Assembly: GCA_956465555.1 (NCBI GenBank)
Contig: OY101123.1
Span: 930,001 to 994,000, forward strand
Direction of reading: 5' to 3'
Length of the DNA stretch: 64,000 bases
DNA from: Nitzschia sp. pyKryTriq1
Taxonomy: Eukaryota; Bacillariophyta; Bacillariophyceae; Bacillariales; Bacillariaceae
The translations under genes were made by a program, and so were the position numbers. The notes under the pieces are model-generated. The model searched no databases. It saw nothing but the letters and a program-made list of their open reading frames with translations, and was not told the DNA's origin. Below, one piece after another: positions 1 to 11,716 of the stretch; within the stretch, counting starts at the first letter, position 1, and every line of letters starts with the position of its first letter.

Positions 1-189
1 CGGAGCAATGGAGCAAACACAGAACGATGGAAGATCGAAGAGAGATATGGAGTAGAGCAACTACCACTCAGTTAGGAATGTGGTTTTGCAATGCAGATAG
101 ATATTTTATTTTTGTGGCGATGCTAACTCTATGTACTGTAGTTTTCGTGACGACAAGAGTCAACGACGACGGCATCATCATTCCTGTTG

Positions 190-227
190 ATCATCATCGA
201 TCATCATCATCATCATCATCATCATCG
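190..227. repeat. TCA microsatellite
   Basis: A TCATCA run interrupted once by a G. Visible directly; no coding role is supported. Confidence 0.85.
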
Positions 228-391
228 TGGATCTGGTTGGGTGTGCGGCTTAGTTGTGACGGACGGATGACGTTGTTGTCTCTCGCGATCGGGGAATGAT
301 GATGGGATCACCCCCAAAATCTCTTCCCCTACACGTATGCACGTACGCGTAGTGTGCGCAAAACGCACGAGTGCATTCTGCAGTCTGGCCG

Positions 392-404
392 CCCCCCCCC
401 CCCC
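392..404. repeat. Homopolymer of 13 C
   Basis: Thirteen consecutive C on the + strand. A likely length-variable and error-prone site. Confidence 0.9.
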
Positions 405-613
405 GTTTCTCCAGACACGCCCACTCCAACACGCCCACTGACCGATGACCGACGACCAACCAATAATACTGTAAAAGATGAGTGAGCAGACCAGCCGACA
501 ATGGACCAGCATGGATTGAAGATGAACAAACAGAACAAAATAAAAGCTGCAAACAATTTTCAAAGCATTACCATACTTGTACCGCCCAACCCAAGCTGCT
601 TAAAAAATCGAGA

Positions 614-1684
614 ATGCTAAACGACGAAGAAAGGCGCCCAAGCAACGCCCATATCGTGGAAGCGCTCACACGATTGGCGGATATGCTCAAAAACGACAAA
701 AGATCCGTCCAGGATCCACCTCATCTTTCGCACTACCGAGAACTTCCTCACGATGTGAGCAAGGCCTACGAATTGCTGCAGCAGGGCGCTGAACTGATTC
801 ACGGTACAGCCACCAAATATACGTTGGTTGGAAAAATTGACGAGACGGAGCAAAAAAAGCTGGGCGCAGACTTGTTGAGTGGTTGTGAGATTCTCGGCGC
901 GGCGACTCATGCCTTGCATCAAGATGCGACAGGATGCTCTCGAGCCGTCCGACGAGCGACACAACGGGCCGCTTTGGCAGTAATCCTGAGTGTAATCCAA
1001 TTAGCGGCATCCTTCTCCGATCGCACTGCGTTGGATGAAAACGTCGGAGCTCAGAAGACAGGCGCTGTCTGGGAAGCCTGCGACAAGATTCTGAATCGAC
1101 TACTGCCGCAAGGGAATCGGAATGCTATTCGAAGAGAATTGTTCACGTGGACGCGGGAGACCAACGATAGTATGGATGAATTTCAAGAAATGATAGATCT
1201 TGGTTGCAGTGAACAGGTGGAAGAAGTCGTTGGTGAAGAATTAGACGATCTTTTCGGGAACGACGATGAGAAATTTTCGGAAAATGACATGCCTGTCGCC
1301 AAGGCTTGTCTTGGTATCCTTAAATGCTCGCGAGGTACCATGAAATTGACTTTGGACGCCTGTGACGATCTCGGGAGAAAATTTGCCGAGACTCGGGATG
1401 AAAAATACCTAGATCGCATCATGCAGCTGCACGGATGCGCACAGATTGTCGGGGAAGGCGTCACCGACATGGGCAGCCTCATGTATCCTCCTATTCTACC
1501 CCAAAGCAGCGACCTCGAATCGCAGGTGCAAGAACAAGTAAGAGGCATCACATCACTGTTGGATGCAGCGCTGGGGATGGACGGACTTGACTCTAATAGT
1601 TCAGAATTGGCTCATGTACTAAGAGTTGCGGTCGACACGAGGAAAAACGAGTTCGGTTTGGCCATTGCGGCAGGCAAGCAGTGA
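614..1684 (+). CDS. CCNDBP1: Cyclin-D1-binding protein 1 (GCIP/CCNDBP1)-like
   Basis: 356 aa, intronless. The protein is almost all helical. It resembles the GCIP/CCNDBP1 family: an N-terminal helical bundle (about residues 15-150), a central acidic stretch (EEVVGEELDDLFGND) and a C-terminal bundle. The length matches the human protein (about 360 aa). In animals this family binds cyclin D and HLH factors and damps cell-cycle entry; a nuclear or cytosolic regulatory role here is inferred from family only. The start is taken at 614 (MLNDEERR): the frame is open 44 codons further upstream, but that extension opens on GTG, has no ATG and looks unconserved. The stop lies 24 bp from the stop of the convergent TRAPPC9 gene, so the two 3' UTRs must overlap. 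Confidence 0.72.
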   Translation: MLNDEERRPSNAHIVEALTRLADMLKNDKRSVQDPPHLSHYRELPHDVSKAYELLQQGAELIHGTATKYTLVGKIDETEQKKLGADLLSGCEILGAATHALHQDATGCSRAVRRATQRAALAVILSVIQLAASFSDRTALDENVGAQKTGAVWEACDKILNRLLPQGNRNAIRRELFTWTRETNDSMDEFQEMIDLGCSEQVEEVVGEELDDLFGNDDEKFSENDMPVAKACLGILKCSRGTMKLTLDACDDLGRKFAETRDEKYLDRIMQLHGCAQIVGEGVTDMGSLMYPPILPQSSDLESQVQEQVRGITSLLDAALGMDGLDSNSSELAHVLRVAVDTRKNEFGLAIAAGKQ

Positions 1685-1708
1685 TAAAATAGTCTGCTAA
1701 AAGTAATT

Positions 1709-4700
1709 TTATTGGCTTGTCGGTGATCGTTTAACACGTACATGTTGCGCCTTTTCAGCCCACCAGATTTCCTTCACGTCATCTTCCACGTCGGTTCTGC
1801 TGAAGCTGAGACAGGCCGAAACCACGTAATCCCCCTCATTCAAGAAGAAGAGGCGAGCTCGATGATTGTGCTTTCTTGAGATGTCTTTGGATCCTCCAAG
1901 AGACTTGCGAATATGTCCAACCCACACATAGTCACGGGGTTGTTTTTCGGCCTCCTCCGAAGACTCGATTGTTCTCTTGCGAGCACAACAGAACTCAAGC
2001 GTTTGCTTTGTCTCTTTCAAGACCGCATCGGGGACCCAAGATGCCAAATCAATATCCACCGTCACATTCACCGGCTTCTCGGTGGCAACTTCGAATGGTG
2101 CGGTCTCATCTCTGCCAACGAGTCCGACGATGATGGAGCAAGGAGAACGGCAGATTCGCGATAGGAATGTAGGATTCTCATCTATGATGGTCTTGAGACA
2201 TGGTAGTGGTATCTCGATGGAACCGGAACGCAACCGCCTATTCACTGGCACGATGGTACCACCAGTTTCAGTTGAAGCTTCGACATCACTTTCCAAGACT
2301 TCCGATTTCCAATCCAACTTGGTCATGGACAACACCTGCTGGTCGATTCCTGGTGCACGATCGACTCTTGGTAAAATTATCGGAACTTTGGCACTAACAC
2401 CTGGCATAACTCTGAGCGTCTCCATGGTAGTCCCTTCAAAGCCCCCCAAAGGACCATTTGGCGAGGACAAGAGGATAGCTGCAGCACTCTCGTTAGCCAC
2501 AGATACGAGGGCGACGACTTTCTCGCCACACACATGTACTCCAGGATCGTATCCAAGTCGATTCGCAACGAATTCCGCATCATCTGTACTGCCGCTTTGG
2601 GGCAATGCTAGTTCGTTTTGAATTTTGCTGGGACGATATCGAGTGTGTTTGTCTTGCCGAGAGAGAGCTGGGCACAGTTGGGAATAAGCACTCTCCCAAC
2701 TCAAGTCAGGGCGGAAAGTCATCGAGGACACTCGGGGTCCCTTGATTCGCAGGATGCGGACTTCGATTTCGCGCTTGCGCCAAACCTCCATGGTCGGAGA
2801 AGGCGCTTTTCCACGATACCGGAATCGTAGCTTTACGGTGCAGCTTCTGATATGAGCACCCATGTCTGGGGTTGCTCTGAGTTCAAGACTTAACGAGGAA
2901 GCTCTTGCCTGCTTGGGGTCATTCAAGATACCGCCGTCCATACCAGTGTATCGAGCGGAAAGAGTAAGGGGCCTAGCTTCTTGCTTCTTCTTCGCAAGTC
3001 TTGATGCTTCCTCCTTGTCTGGCTCCTCTGGCAGATTGCTCGTTGGATTGAGATCAAACAGCACCATTTCGGAGTAACCAGGGAGGCCAGATGCAGTAAT
3101 CTTTAATTCTTCAATCTTGCCAAGACCCCTGATTCCCGGATCATTGGATAAATAGAGCTTTGGAAGAGGGAACACCTCACCGTCTGCCATTGGCACTGGA
3201 ATGACAGCATCTTCGTCGATGGGCGCCGGCGAAGAAGCAAAGGAGACAAGCAAGTTTGGTTGCGCGGGCACGACCTCTATCTGTGGGGAACGGATGGTAT
3301 CTCCGCTCTCGCTTTTCGTTCCTTTGTAATCGCGACGAGGATAGACAGAAGCAGGGTCAGGAAGGTTGGATAGGACTTGAGTGGTTTTTAAGGGGAGGAA
3401 AAAGGACCGAGCCAAGCAAGTCAGATGCAGCCCCTTGATATCGAAAGTGCCAGTCAGCTCGGCATTTTCGTTCTTTTCCTGAAGAATGATGAAAGGAAAC
3501 TGGACAGCAAAATCCCTGGTCTGACCGGGAATGACGAATGATATGGCCGGCGCTTTGATACGATCATTCTGCGAAGTATTGAACTCCAATTGGCATCTTG
3601 GAATTTCCAGTGGAATCGACAAGTCGTTGGCAAACGTGACCATGATATACCGCTCTTCCTCCTCTGGAACAATGGTGGCCTCTTCCGGGCCCTTGTTTGC
3701 ATAAGGATTGAAAAATGTGGCCATGGCACCGGCATTCTCCTCCTTGTTCTTTACTTTGATTCGTTCCAGCTTTGATTGAGCTTCGGACTCTACCATCACA
3801 ATCGACATGATCTTGATTGGCAGGGAATACGACTTTTTGGAATGAGCAACGTCCATCGGGAAGCTGGACGCCGGGACCTTTTCTCTTAGGTCAGAAATCT
3901 CCTTGACTACTCGTTTTTGGGCAGAAAAACAATTCTCGAACTTGATTGCCGACCAGACTGACCGCATAGCGATGATCGACTCAGATATCTCCGAGAATTC
4001 CGCCATGGGAAGCAAAATGGTAGGAATTTCGTCGTCTTCAACCCACTTGGATTGGGCCACAGTTAAAAGTGAGGAATCCTTGGCAACCCCTTGAAAGAAG
4101 TTGGCCCGTCGAGCTTCTGCAACCTTGGCCCTAGTCTCTCGAACATAGGTTCGGGCAGCTGAAACGACTGACTCTCCTGCTGCAAAAACACTTTCGTTTG
4201 CGCTATCGGAGTGGACACTGTCATCCAGGTTGTTCGACGATTCCATTTCTTCATCGAACTTGGAGAAAAAGAGAGAAGAGTCGTCCGAACGCCTCGGGGG
4301 CGCAATCTCTCCCATGAGCGACAAAAGTTGTACTGCAGCATCCTCCGATGTCTCTCGAAGTCCCTGCATTGCAAGACCATGAAGTGCCACTGCTCTCAAG
4401 GTAGCCCAACCGTAACTGCCAATATCGGATTCGTTCCCCTTGTTGGACATCAACCTCGCAGCATGTGTCCACAAAGCGCTGGTTCGATCATCCGCGGTGT
4501 CCCCACTGATTTCCGACATTGCCTCCGCCGCAACCATGGCAAAGAAGCTGGCTTTTCGATTGAATGGAAGCCTTGCTTCGGGGCGATCCCTGATGGTGGG
4601 CTTTGTTGTGGGCTAACGTAAAAGAATCATAATAAACATTGTTTGAGTGTTTGAATCCTTGAGAAGGGAGGAACAACAGTAGAACGATGCAACTTACTCG

Positions 4701-6563
4701 AAGACCCTTGAGACACATGGATGCGCACCGCAGTGCGACATCCGCCCTTGTTACTGGGTCCAGCCCACCAGCTGCCACGGCTTGATGGATGTAACTGGAA
4801 AATTTCTTCGAACGCGAGAGAGTATTTCGAGCAATGACGTCTTCACCCTTCTTGTTTTTGAGCTCCAAAAAGTTAAGCTGAGTCGATGATGCCATTTCCC
4901 ATCGTTTCTTGTCATTGTTGGGATCCCCTCCGTAGCATCCTTCTCCTAATCCCCACTGGCAACGAATGTGCGTGTCCTCTATTTCTGCACAGTACCACGC
5001 TAACTTCAACAAAAGCTCAGCCCGAAAACAGGCTAGCCTGGCGTGTCGACTCAGCACATTCAAAGCATCTTCACATAAAGCCGAAACCACACTCGACATA
5101 TCTTGTTTCGTCGTCTTTGTCTCACTAGAAGGGATGACAGCGCAAGCCATGATGGCATCTGGTAGTTGAAATGAACTCTCCAGATATTCATCAACATTGA
5201 ACCCACCTGCTTCCGCCATGGCAATGTGAGCCGCCACACAGCCCTCTAAGGCACTAGCATACCAAAGTGGATCAGGGCACGTCGATCGGCAAAGCTCTGC
5301 TGCCTTCATGTATCGTTCGTAGGCATCCAAGGGAGATCCCGCCAGCAGAGAGAGATCAGCTGCAAATTTCTCCCTTCGACCGACTTCGCGGCGCATCATT
5401 TCTTGTGCGTCCTTTGGATTAAGTTCAGAATAGTCCCAAACATCATCCAGGGGTGTCAATAGTTGGGCCTGAGTGCTTGATCCCTTGACAGTATTCTTTA
5501 CCACCACACTTCGGAGCTTTTCTTGTACCGAAGCCCGCTGGCTCGGGTGAGGCGCCTTGACTTCTCTCGCTGCCAATTTACTATCAGGACTGACGACGGA
5601 AGCCAAATTACTGATACTTAGCTTCGCAGAGCCTTGCGGAGCTTCGTCGACTTCTCCTGATTTGCTAGACCGCGGAAAAAAGCGAGCTTTGGCAGCCTGA
5701 CTGGAGAGTGGCTGGCCATCTGTTCCCTTGGTGATTTCATCCGATTCTCGAATGCGCCCTTCGAGTTCACGGAAGATCGCCACGGCTAAATCATTAATAA
5801 CAACATTCATATGCACGTCCATCATTTGAACGTGCTCTTTGTCTGCGGGAGGAAAAGCGACCAAGCTGGCGCCCTGCAAGCTCGCGGATACATCTACTTT
5901 GTTCGACTCATCAAAGCTGTCAAACACAAACAAGCGTTGCACCACAAAATCGCGCTCGAAATCCCGGCCGTGAGCCGTCACTTCGTAGGGAGGCGCAGAA
6001 TACCGCTCCGCCCACTGCTGCCACTCCTCCTCGGCACGTTTCAGTGTGGCCTCGTCGGGACAATCACGCACATTTAGCACTCCAATGACAGCGGCCGTTC
6101 TTCGATGCGGACAGAGATCAATCCAATTTCTGGTAAGCTCGTGGTTGATCAAGCGATCGTACGCCATTCTACTATTATACGGCCGACCATCGAAAAAGCA
6201 CATCCTTTGACTTCCGTGGCCCCAATGAAAATTCTTCAGAGGGGTTTCGTCGTATTTCCAATCACCCGGCCGCGTGAGGTTCGAATTCGGAACGACCAGC
6301 AACAAGTCTTCTCCGCCTCCGACGGCTGACGCGTGGCCACCAGAGATCATCGTATTCTGCTGATGATACCTCGAAAGAGCCGCAAGTAAATCGCGAAACG
6401 ACTGGCTGGAGTAGGTGTTGGGGTTGTCGTGCCCGTTTCGATCGCTGCTCAACAAGGGAATCACTGCGATCGCATTGACGGCTGAAGATCGGAAAGAGGG
6501 GCTTCCAGGAACTTGCGATAGGGTCATTGGAGCCCCTCCACTACCAGTGCGGCTGTTCGACAT
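1709..6563 (-). CDS. TRAPPC9: TRAPP II complex subunit TRAPPC9/Trs120
   Basis: Two exons read by eye: 6563-4698 and 4612-1709, joined in phase 0 across an 85-bp intron with a GTAAGT donor. They give about 1589 aa, longer than yeast Trs120 (about 1290) or human TRAPPC9 (about 1150). The N-terminus has the family opening (NAIAVIPLL) followed by an alpha/beta region. Residues ~400-480 carry the most diagnostic block: ADLSLLAGSPLDAYERYMKA, then a WYASALEG segment. The C-terminal half is beta-rich, as expected for the immunoglobulin-like domains of the family. The protein belongs to the TRAPP II tethering complex, which activates Rab11/Ypt31-type GTPases at the trans-Golgi. It runs antisense into the 3' end of the CCNDBP1-like gene. 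The extra length lies partly in a Ser-rich linker around residues 290-370. Confidence 0.85.
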
Positions 6564-8759
6564 TGTCTAAAGTGCCAGTGCTGTCTTACCTTACAACTCC
6601 CAATGCCGCTCTCTACCACTACTATCTAATTGTAGTAGAGTAGCAAAGACAAAGGGATTACGCGCCGGTAATGTCGTTGTGTGTACTGTGTTTAAAAAAT
6701 ACGAGGTACTTGTAGTGGATTCAGCCCGTTCTTCGCGAGATACGATATATCGAGACTACTTTAGTACATGGTGCTAGACTGTCACGTCGTGTCTTCTAGC
6801 TATCCATTCATCGAACTCCTTTCCGTCTCGCCCTTTTCTCCCGCAATTCTAGTACGCTGGTGGTATGGCAAACTATCCCTTGGCAGAGCATATTGCTGGC
6901 CCGCCTTGTGGGACCCGCGCCAATCTGTAGTGCTTGCTGTCCACTGTGAGGCCTTGTGCCGTGCTTGGGCTTTGGGGAATGTCGGGCTCAAGCCTCAAAG
7001 CATTCACCCAAGCCGAAGGCTGCCGGTGATACAGGCGGCGTCTTCGTGGCAATGTCCCCTTGCAGACAGAGAGACTCGCGCGATACCATTTGTTGCGTGT
7101 ATCCTGTGTGCAACTGGGTGGGTGGGTGCTGGGAAAAATATATCACTGAAACCTTCCTGCTGAGAAACAACGCGACCTTTGAAGGTAAGCCAATTGCGGA
7201 ATGGCTTTTGCTCGTCAAGAAAAGTTGGTTATGAGAGGATGTGTATAACTTCTAAGACTCCGCAACCAACAACGCACTAAATTCCTACGTCTTCCCACCG
7301 TAGTAACTCTACGTAGCCAACAACCATCACCCGTAAAAAACCAACCAAGACCAAATCGGTCCCAAAAGTAACGTCCGCAACACCATCACGTTACTTCTCC
7401 CAATCTTGTGCACTGGTACAAGCAGAACCCATTTTGCGGCTTCTTCTTTGTTGCTTTTTGTGGAGCTGCCGTGTTGTGTCTTTGCTGCTGCTGCTGCTCC
7501 AGTCGTTCTTGGGACTTGGCAGCAGCCTCCTTTGACTTGTAACTTTTATCTTTGTTGATGTAAGGATTGTTCATGATTATTTGGAAGCATCGTCCATTGT
7601 CTGTCTTCATGATCATGAACATTGCATTACGAGTACGAATACGATTGAGAAAGAAAGAGCATAAAAGAAAGACGCTTATAGAGCGTTATGATGACGCGAG
7701 CGTTATTGATGACGAGCGTTATTGATGACGACGATGATTCCTCGGCGAGCTCTAGATAGCCAATCACAAGTTCAAGTTAGGTGAGGCAGTTCGTCAAAGA
7801 ACTGAGGCAGTTCGGACCGAACTGTCTCACTATTCGCCATTACTTAACGTATTGAGAATGATTTCGTTAAGTAAATTAGTGAAGCACCCTCCCTACGATT
7901 GCTGAAGTTGCCCGGCCCATTCGCTTTCTTTTCTTGTTTTGTCTAAAGCAGCGAAAACATGAACGAGGAATTTCTACTGTTCTTTGTAGAAGCGCTTTGT
8001 TCTCCCCAAGTCAGTCACGAACAATGATACAGTGTACTTCCAAGGTTTTTGGATTTTCCGCACACGTCATTTTGCTCCTAATCCACATTCAAGATTTAAC
8101 AGTTTCTGTTCCGATCTCCAGATGCTTTTTTGTATCAAATGCCTCTATTCTGCTCTGGGCACGCGCACTCTGAATTAACAAGGAGACCCAAAGAACACAT
8201 TGAACCAACCGAACTGTGCCTCGCAAATTCTTACTTCGCGCGCACCACCGACCTTAGAATTCGAATAGCGCTTATCTTTAAATTGCCTGGCGCGCTCGCT
8301 CGCGGACTTATAGTATTTTACTTCCTTCACTTCCTTTCCAGTCGACTTTTCTGCTTTGGTAGTATCTCCAGTGCAGGTGCACGTGGAAATGACAAAAGAC
8401 GCCTCTAAAGGGTTCTCGGAAATCCATCAGCTCGGTTCCCCAAGGGAAAATGGAGTTCTTGGTAGAAAACCTACTGAACAGTACCAGGGTGAGCCGAACA
8501 GTCACTGTGAAAGCACAGTGCTTGTAGTACCAGGACTGTAGGAAGTAGACAAGCCTCCGCCCAGCGAGCATTCGGATTGCGCTTGTCAGAGTAACTTCTC
8601 GTGCACATTCGAACTACCGTACTGCATTGTACTGTTAATTTGACAATTTATCGGCTCCCCATCTCATCACAGAACGCACAACATAAACCTGCATCAACAT
8701 CAACATCAACATCACCACTGTCTACTCTTACAATCCTCGTACGAGTATTGAGCACAACA
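6564..8759. other. Long region without a supported gene
   Basis: About 2.2 kb with no open frame I would defend. The best reverse-strand frame (7386-7622, 78 aa, with a Gln run from CTG repeats) has no recognisable domain. Visible structure: an imperfect 16-18-bp tandem repeat of the type GAGCGTTATTGATGAC at about 7679-7728 (three copies), the repeated element GAGGCAGTTCG followed by its inverse at 7783-7830, and a 9-bp inverted repeat TACTTAACG/CGTTAAGTA at 7841-7873. A CATCAA-type microsatellite sits at about 8692-8714, in the 5' leader of the next gene. Confidence 0.5.
7679..7728. repeat. Short tandem repeat, ~16-bp unit
   Basis: Three imperfect copies of GAGCGTTATTGATGAC. The last two are identical, and the first lacks one T and carries two extra bases. 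Confidence 0.7.
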
Positions 8760-9527
8760 ATGCTAACGATGAGTAGATCAATTCAATACAACAATGCCGG
8801 CGTTGCATGCACCGATGCCGGTTATCATAAGATAGCGTGGGAGTTATTCAAGGGCGCGCTCGAGCTGAGACTCGCCATGGAACGAAGTGGTTCCGTCATG
8901 AATGATGATGAATTCGTCCTAGCAGTGCAAAAGGACAATGCGTACATTCAAAAGGCGGAGACTCACCTAAGGAATATCACGAATTACATCAAGACCATCC
9001 CATCCTCATTACCGATGACACCCGAGTGTGATGCGGATAGCGATGCGGTTCGAAACGCACCCTTCACCTCCATGGCACAGTCTTCCGGTGCACAAGTACG
9101 GCAATCGCCCATGGAATGCCATCTCACGGATGACGATTTTTCTCCGTTTCTCTTTCGAAGGCCTATGCGGCTTTCGCCTGATATCAAGGTTCCAACAAGA
9201 AAAGAATCTGCCACCGTGATTTTCAACCTGGCGCTGGTAGACCACTTGAAGAACCGATACTCGGAGCAAGCCGTGCAACTCTACGAGCTCGCGATGACTT
9301 TGCTCACCGGAGACATCGTCGACGCCCTTGGCATTGCCCTTATGAACAATATCGGGGTGTGGTGCTTCGAAAATGGTGACATGGACGGCACCCTTACCTG
9401 TATGGGCCACCTTTCCAACTTTCTGAGCTCGTGCGGCTCCAGTATTAGTCAAGAGCAAAGAGATGGACTCCACGCCAACATCTTGTGGCTGACGAATCCT
9501 CCTTTTGCAGCAAGCCCTGCGGCTTGA
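8760..9527 (+). CDS. Helical-repeat (TPR-like) protein, unknown function
   Basis: 255 aa, no intron. The start is the ATG at 8760; a second ATG four codons on (MSRSIQYNNAG) is equally possible. I do not recognise a named family. Two helical blocks show TPR-like spacing: residues ~5-35 (YNNAGVACTDAGYHKIAWEL, a typical TPR helix A/B) and ~150-200 (FNLALVDHLKNRYSEQAVQL, then IALMNNIGVWCFENGDMDG), separated by a polar linker. Small proteins with two TPR-like blocks of this kind are common in diatom gene sets. A protein-binding scaffold is the most that can be inferred. No signal peptide or membrane segment is visible. Confidence 0.65.
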   Translation: MLTMSRSIQYNNAGVACTDAGYHKIAWELFKGALELRLAMERSGSVMNDDEFVLAVQKDNAYIQKAETHLRNITNYIKTIPSSLPMTPECDADSDAVRNAPFTSMAQSSGAQVRQSPMECHLTDDDFSPFLFRRPMRLSPDIKVPTRKESATVIFNLALVDHLKNRYSEQAVQLYELAMTLLTGDIVDALGIALMNNIGVWCFENGDMDGTLTCMGHLSNFLSSCGSSISQEQRDGLHANILWLTNPPFAASPAA

Positions 9528-10408
9528 TTGCCCTCTACAACTGACGTTATGCACCTCTGTCTGACAACTCGTTGTTGACACAAGCTATCCAACAAATTTT
9601 AAATCCCCCCTACTCCGTAGTTAAGGTTTGTTTAATGCTAATACATGTATCATGTTGATTTACTTTTTTGCTGTATTTCCAAATTCACATTTTTAGACCT
9701 CCTTTTCTGTTCAAACGCCTACTCTAGAGTAGTCTCTTCCGAGAGAACAGTACCGGTAGATTGCCATCATCATTTTATCAGAGGGAGCACGTGGCAGTAC
9801 CGGTAGGACTACAGTACTCTGGAGGCTTACATCTTCAAAATGATGTCAGAACGAAGGTATGGGTTCCTCTAAAAGGCAATTCAGTCTAGATGACTTCTTT
9901 GTTTTAGTCTACTCTTACCAATTTAGCTTGAAGAACTGGATCTAGACTACGCCAAGCAATGAGAGTCTCCAAGATGTACAGTAGGCGAAAGAGTACAATG
10001 GCTAATGTTCCGCAGCAATCGTAGTGTGCGCGAGACTTCGATTTGTTCACGGTTATTGGTGCTATTCTACACCCATGATACGTGTGGACTCGTAGTAAGC
10101 CTTTGGAAATAAGGGAGGCACTATCTCGGGAATGCATACATGTTGCTGCCTTATGTGAAGTATCGTATTGTATTGCCTTGCTGTCGAGTCGGACTTTCCT
10201 GACGGAACACCAGCAAAAGTAATCGTCTTCCAAAGATATCACGATTCTTCGACTACGCGACGTAGTGGTATTCATCTTCACCCATGTCTCTAGAGAGTTT
10301 TGGTGGTGACAGGAGTACGAGGAGTCCTGGATTCTCGAATCCGAGGAGAAAGTAGCCAGCTCGGCGTTTCGTTCCTGGGTGTTTTTTTGAATTTCATTTT
10401 CCTTGCGT
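9528..10408. other. Intergenic region between convergent genes
   Basis: About 880 bp with no supported gene. It contains two copies of the palindrome TACCGGTA (9751 and 9798). A reverse-strand frame at 9904-10431 overlaps the end of the next gene in another frame and has no recognisable domain, so it is left out. Confidence 0.5.
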
Positions 10409-11395
10409 TCAGTATCCCACTCGGACGACACGACAACTTGCGGCAGGATGCACTTGCTCGCACGTAGGACACAATATCACTACGGCGCTTTTTGGGATTT
10501 CGATGGTCGATCGACAAGTCACGCATTCGACATTAGTGTAATCCAGAGGCATTGCCTTGGATGACTCTCCTGCGACCTTGGCTCTGACAAAATCGGGTTG
10601 CCGCACTGGCTTCTGCGTGAGTATCCGCCGTCCCAGGCGGCTCTGGGGCATTGCAGGTTCCATCGCCTGAGATGTAGGCCCCTGTGGGCGACCCGGTTGC
10701 GGAAGGGGGAGTTCCGCCTGCTTCCTAGTTCCAGCCATCGACATTCTAGCTCGTTCGACAGCCGGATCTTCTCGTCCAAAAGTTTGCATCATTTCTTGGT
10801 AAGGCGCGGTTGGAAGATACGATTCGCTGGCTCTTGAATTTTGCGACGACGAGGGTGGGGCAGTTCCCGGTAATCTACCATGCGAAGGATTAAAGCCAGC
10901 ATTCGAAGGAGCAGCGGTAGGTGCAGCAGCATGAGAATAGCGGGAGCGGGAGCGAGTCGAGTTGGAGTGGGAATCGGTATCGTACATGGTACCCATTGCC
11001 ACACCCTGCATCCCCATGGGCTCTACACCGCTGGCGCCTTCTGTCACCGGAGGCTCCATGGGCCCCATTGGACCACCTTGTACGGATCGCAAGGAAGGCA
11101 ACCGCGCCACCGCGGCCGAAGTCGCACGGCGAGACATTCCATGGGATTGACGAACGGAGGGGGACATGGTCATGCCTCTACCGGGATGTTGCCAAGCCGA
11201 CGACTGCCTACCGAACCCACCGCTCCCGCCACCGCTACTGTCCCCGCCCCCATTATTCGGATCATTGCTTCTCATGAAATCGGCAAAGGCGCCATTCTGG
11301 GGGAAACCGCTGCGATCGCCGCCGGGCCCCATTCCCTCGCCACTTCCTCCGTAATCATATTGTCCAGGCCCTTTGCCTCCTTGATGAGGGTACAT
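10409..11395 (-). CDS. Disordered Gly/Pro-rich protein with C-terminal zinc ribbon
   Basis: 328 aa, single exon, ATG at 11395. Residues 1 to ~280 are low complexity (Gly, Ser, Pro, Met, Arg) with no predicted fold. The last ~40 residues hold a four-cysteine element, CVTCRSTIEIPKSAV followed by CPTCEQVHP. It follows the spacing of LSD1-type zinc fingers (CxxCR...V.CxxC..V), known in plants and algae as protein- or nucleic-acid-binding modules. The whole protein is not a recognised family. A nuclear or RNA-related adaptor role is a guess. It lies head-to-tail with the amine oxidase gene, about 320 bp away. Confidence 0.6.
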   Translation of the reverse strand: MYPHQGGKGPGQYDYGGSGEGMGPGGDRSGFPQNGAFADFMRSNDPNNGGGDSSGGGSGGFGRQSSAWQHPGRGMTMSPSVRQSHGMSRRATSAAVARLPSLRSVQGGPMGPMEPPVTEGASGVEPMGMQGVAMGTMYDTDSHSNSTRSRSRYSHAAAPTAAPSNAGFNPSHGRLPGTAPPSSSQNSRASESYLPTAPYQEMMQTFGREDPAVERARMSMAGTRKQAELPLPQPGRPQGPTSQAMEPAMPQSRLGRRILTQKPVRQPDFVRAKVAGESSKAMPLDYTNVECVTCRSTIEIPKSAVVILCPTCEQVHPAASCRVVRVGY

Positions 11396-11716
11396 TTGCT
11401 CTACTGATACAGATCGTAGAAGAAGGGACTGTCAGCGACGGCAGTCAATATCAGTTTCCCCGTTGGAAGGAGTTGGTGTAGTGTGTGGTGTGTCGTCTGT
11501 CGTGTGAGTGGCTGTTTGTTGTTTGGTTTCGGCTTTCGTGCTTTTGCTTGCCTTTCGCTTCTTTTACTCTCGTATTTATTTTGTCAGCTTTCGGCGCGCG
11601 CGGGGCGTGGGAGACGCAAAACTGCTTTTTACGTACCGGTAGAGAACAGTAATAATTATTATTTCTACGGAGGAAAATATTCCTCTAACGGTACGTCTAC
11701 TAAGTTTCTGCTTGCT

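Larger units (their letters stand above)
1..613. other. Intergenic region at window edge
   Basis: No gene is supported here. The stretch holds a TCA microsatellite at about 190-227 and a run of 13 C at 392-404. The short open frames over it are low-complexity Ser/His or Val/Gly products of these repeats. The last ~130 bases are open in frame with the following gene but contain no ATG, so they are read as its promoter and 5' UTR. Confidence 0.6.

Noticed and set aside
27-299. Ser-rich 90-aa frame
   Set aside because: Built on the TCA microsatellite; no start context or domain.
482-613. 44-codon N-terminal extension of the CCNDBP1-like gene
   Set aside because: It opens on GTG with no ATG, and the shorter protein matches the family length.
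6270-6300. GGTTCGAATTC resembling a tRNA B box
   Set aside because: It lies inside the TRAPPC9 coding frame, with no A box or cloverleaf around it. I found no tRNA in the window.
6768-7163. 131-aa forward frame in the gene-free region
   Set aside because: No recognisable motif, and overlapping frames on the other strand are equally open.
7386-7622. 78-aa Gln-rich reverse frame
   Set aside because: The Gln run comes from a CTG repeat. The rest shows no domain, and no splice partner was found.
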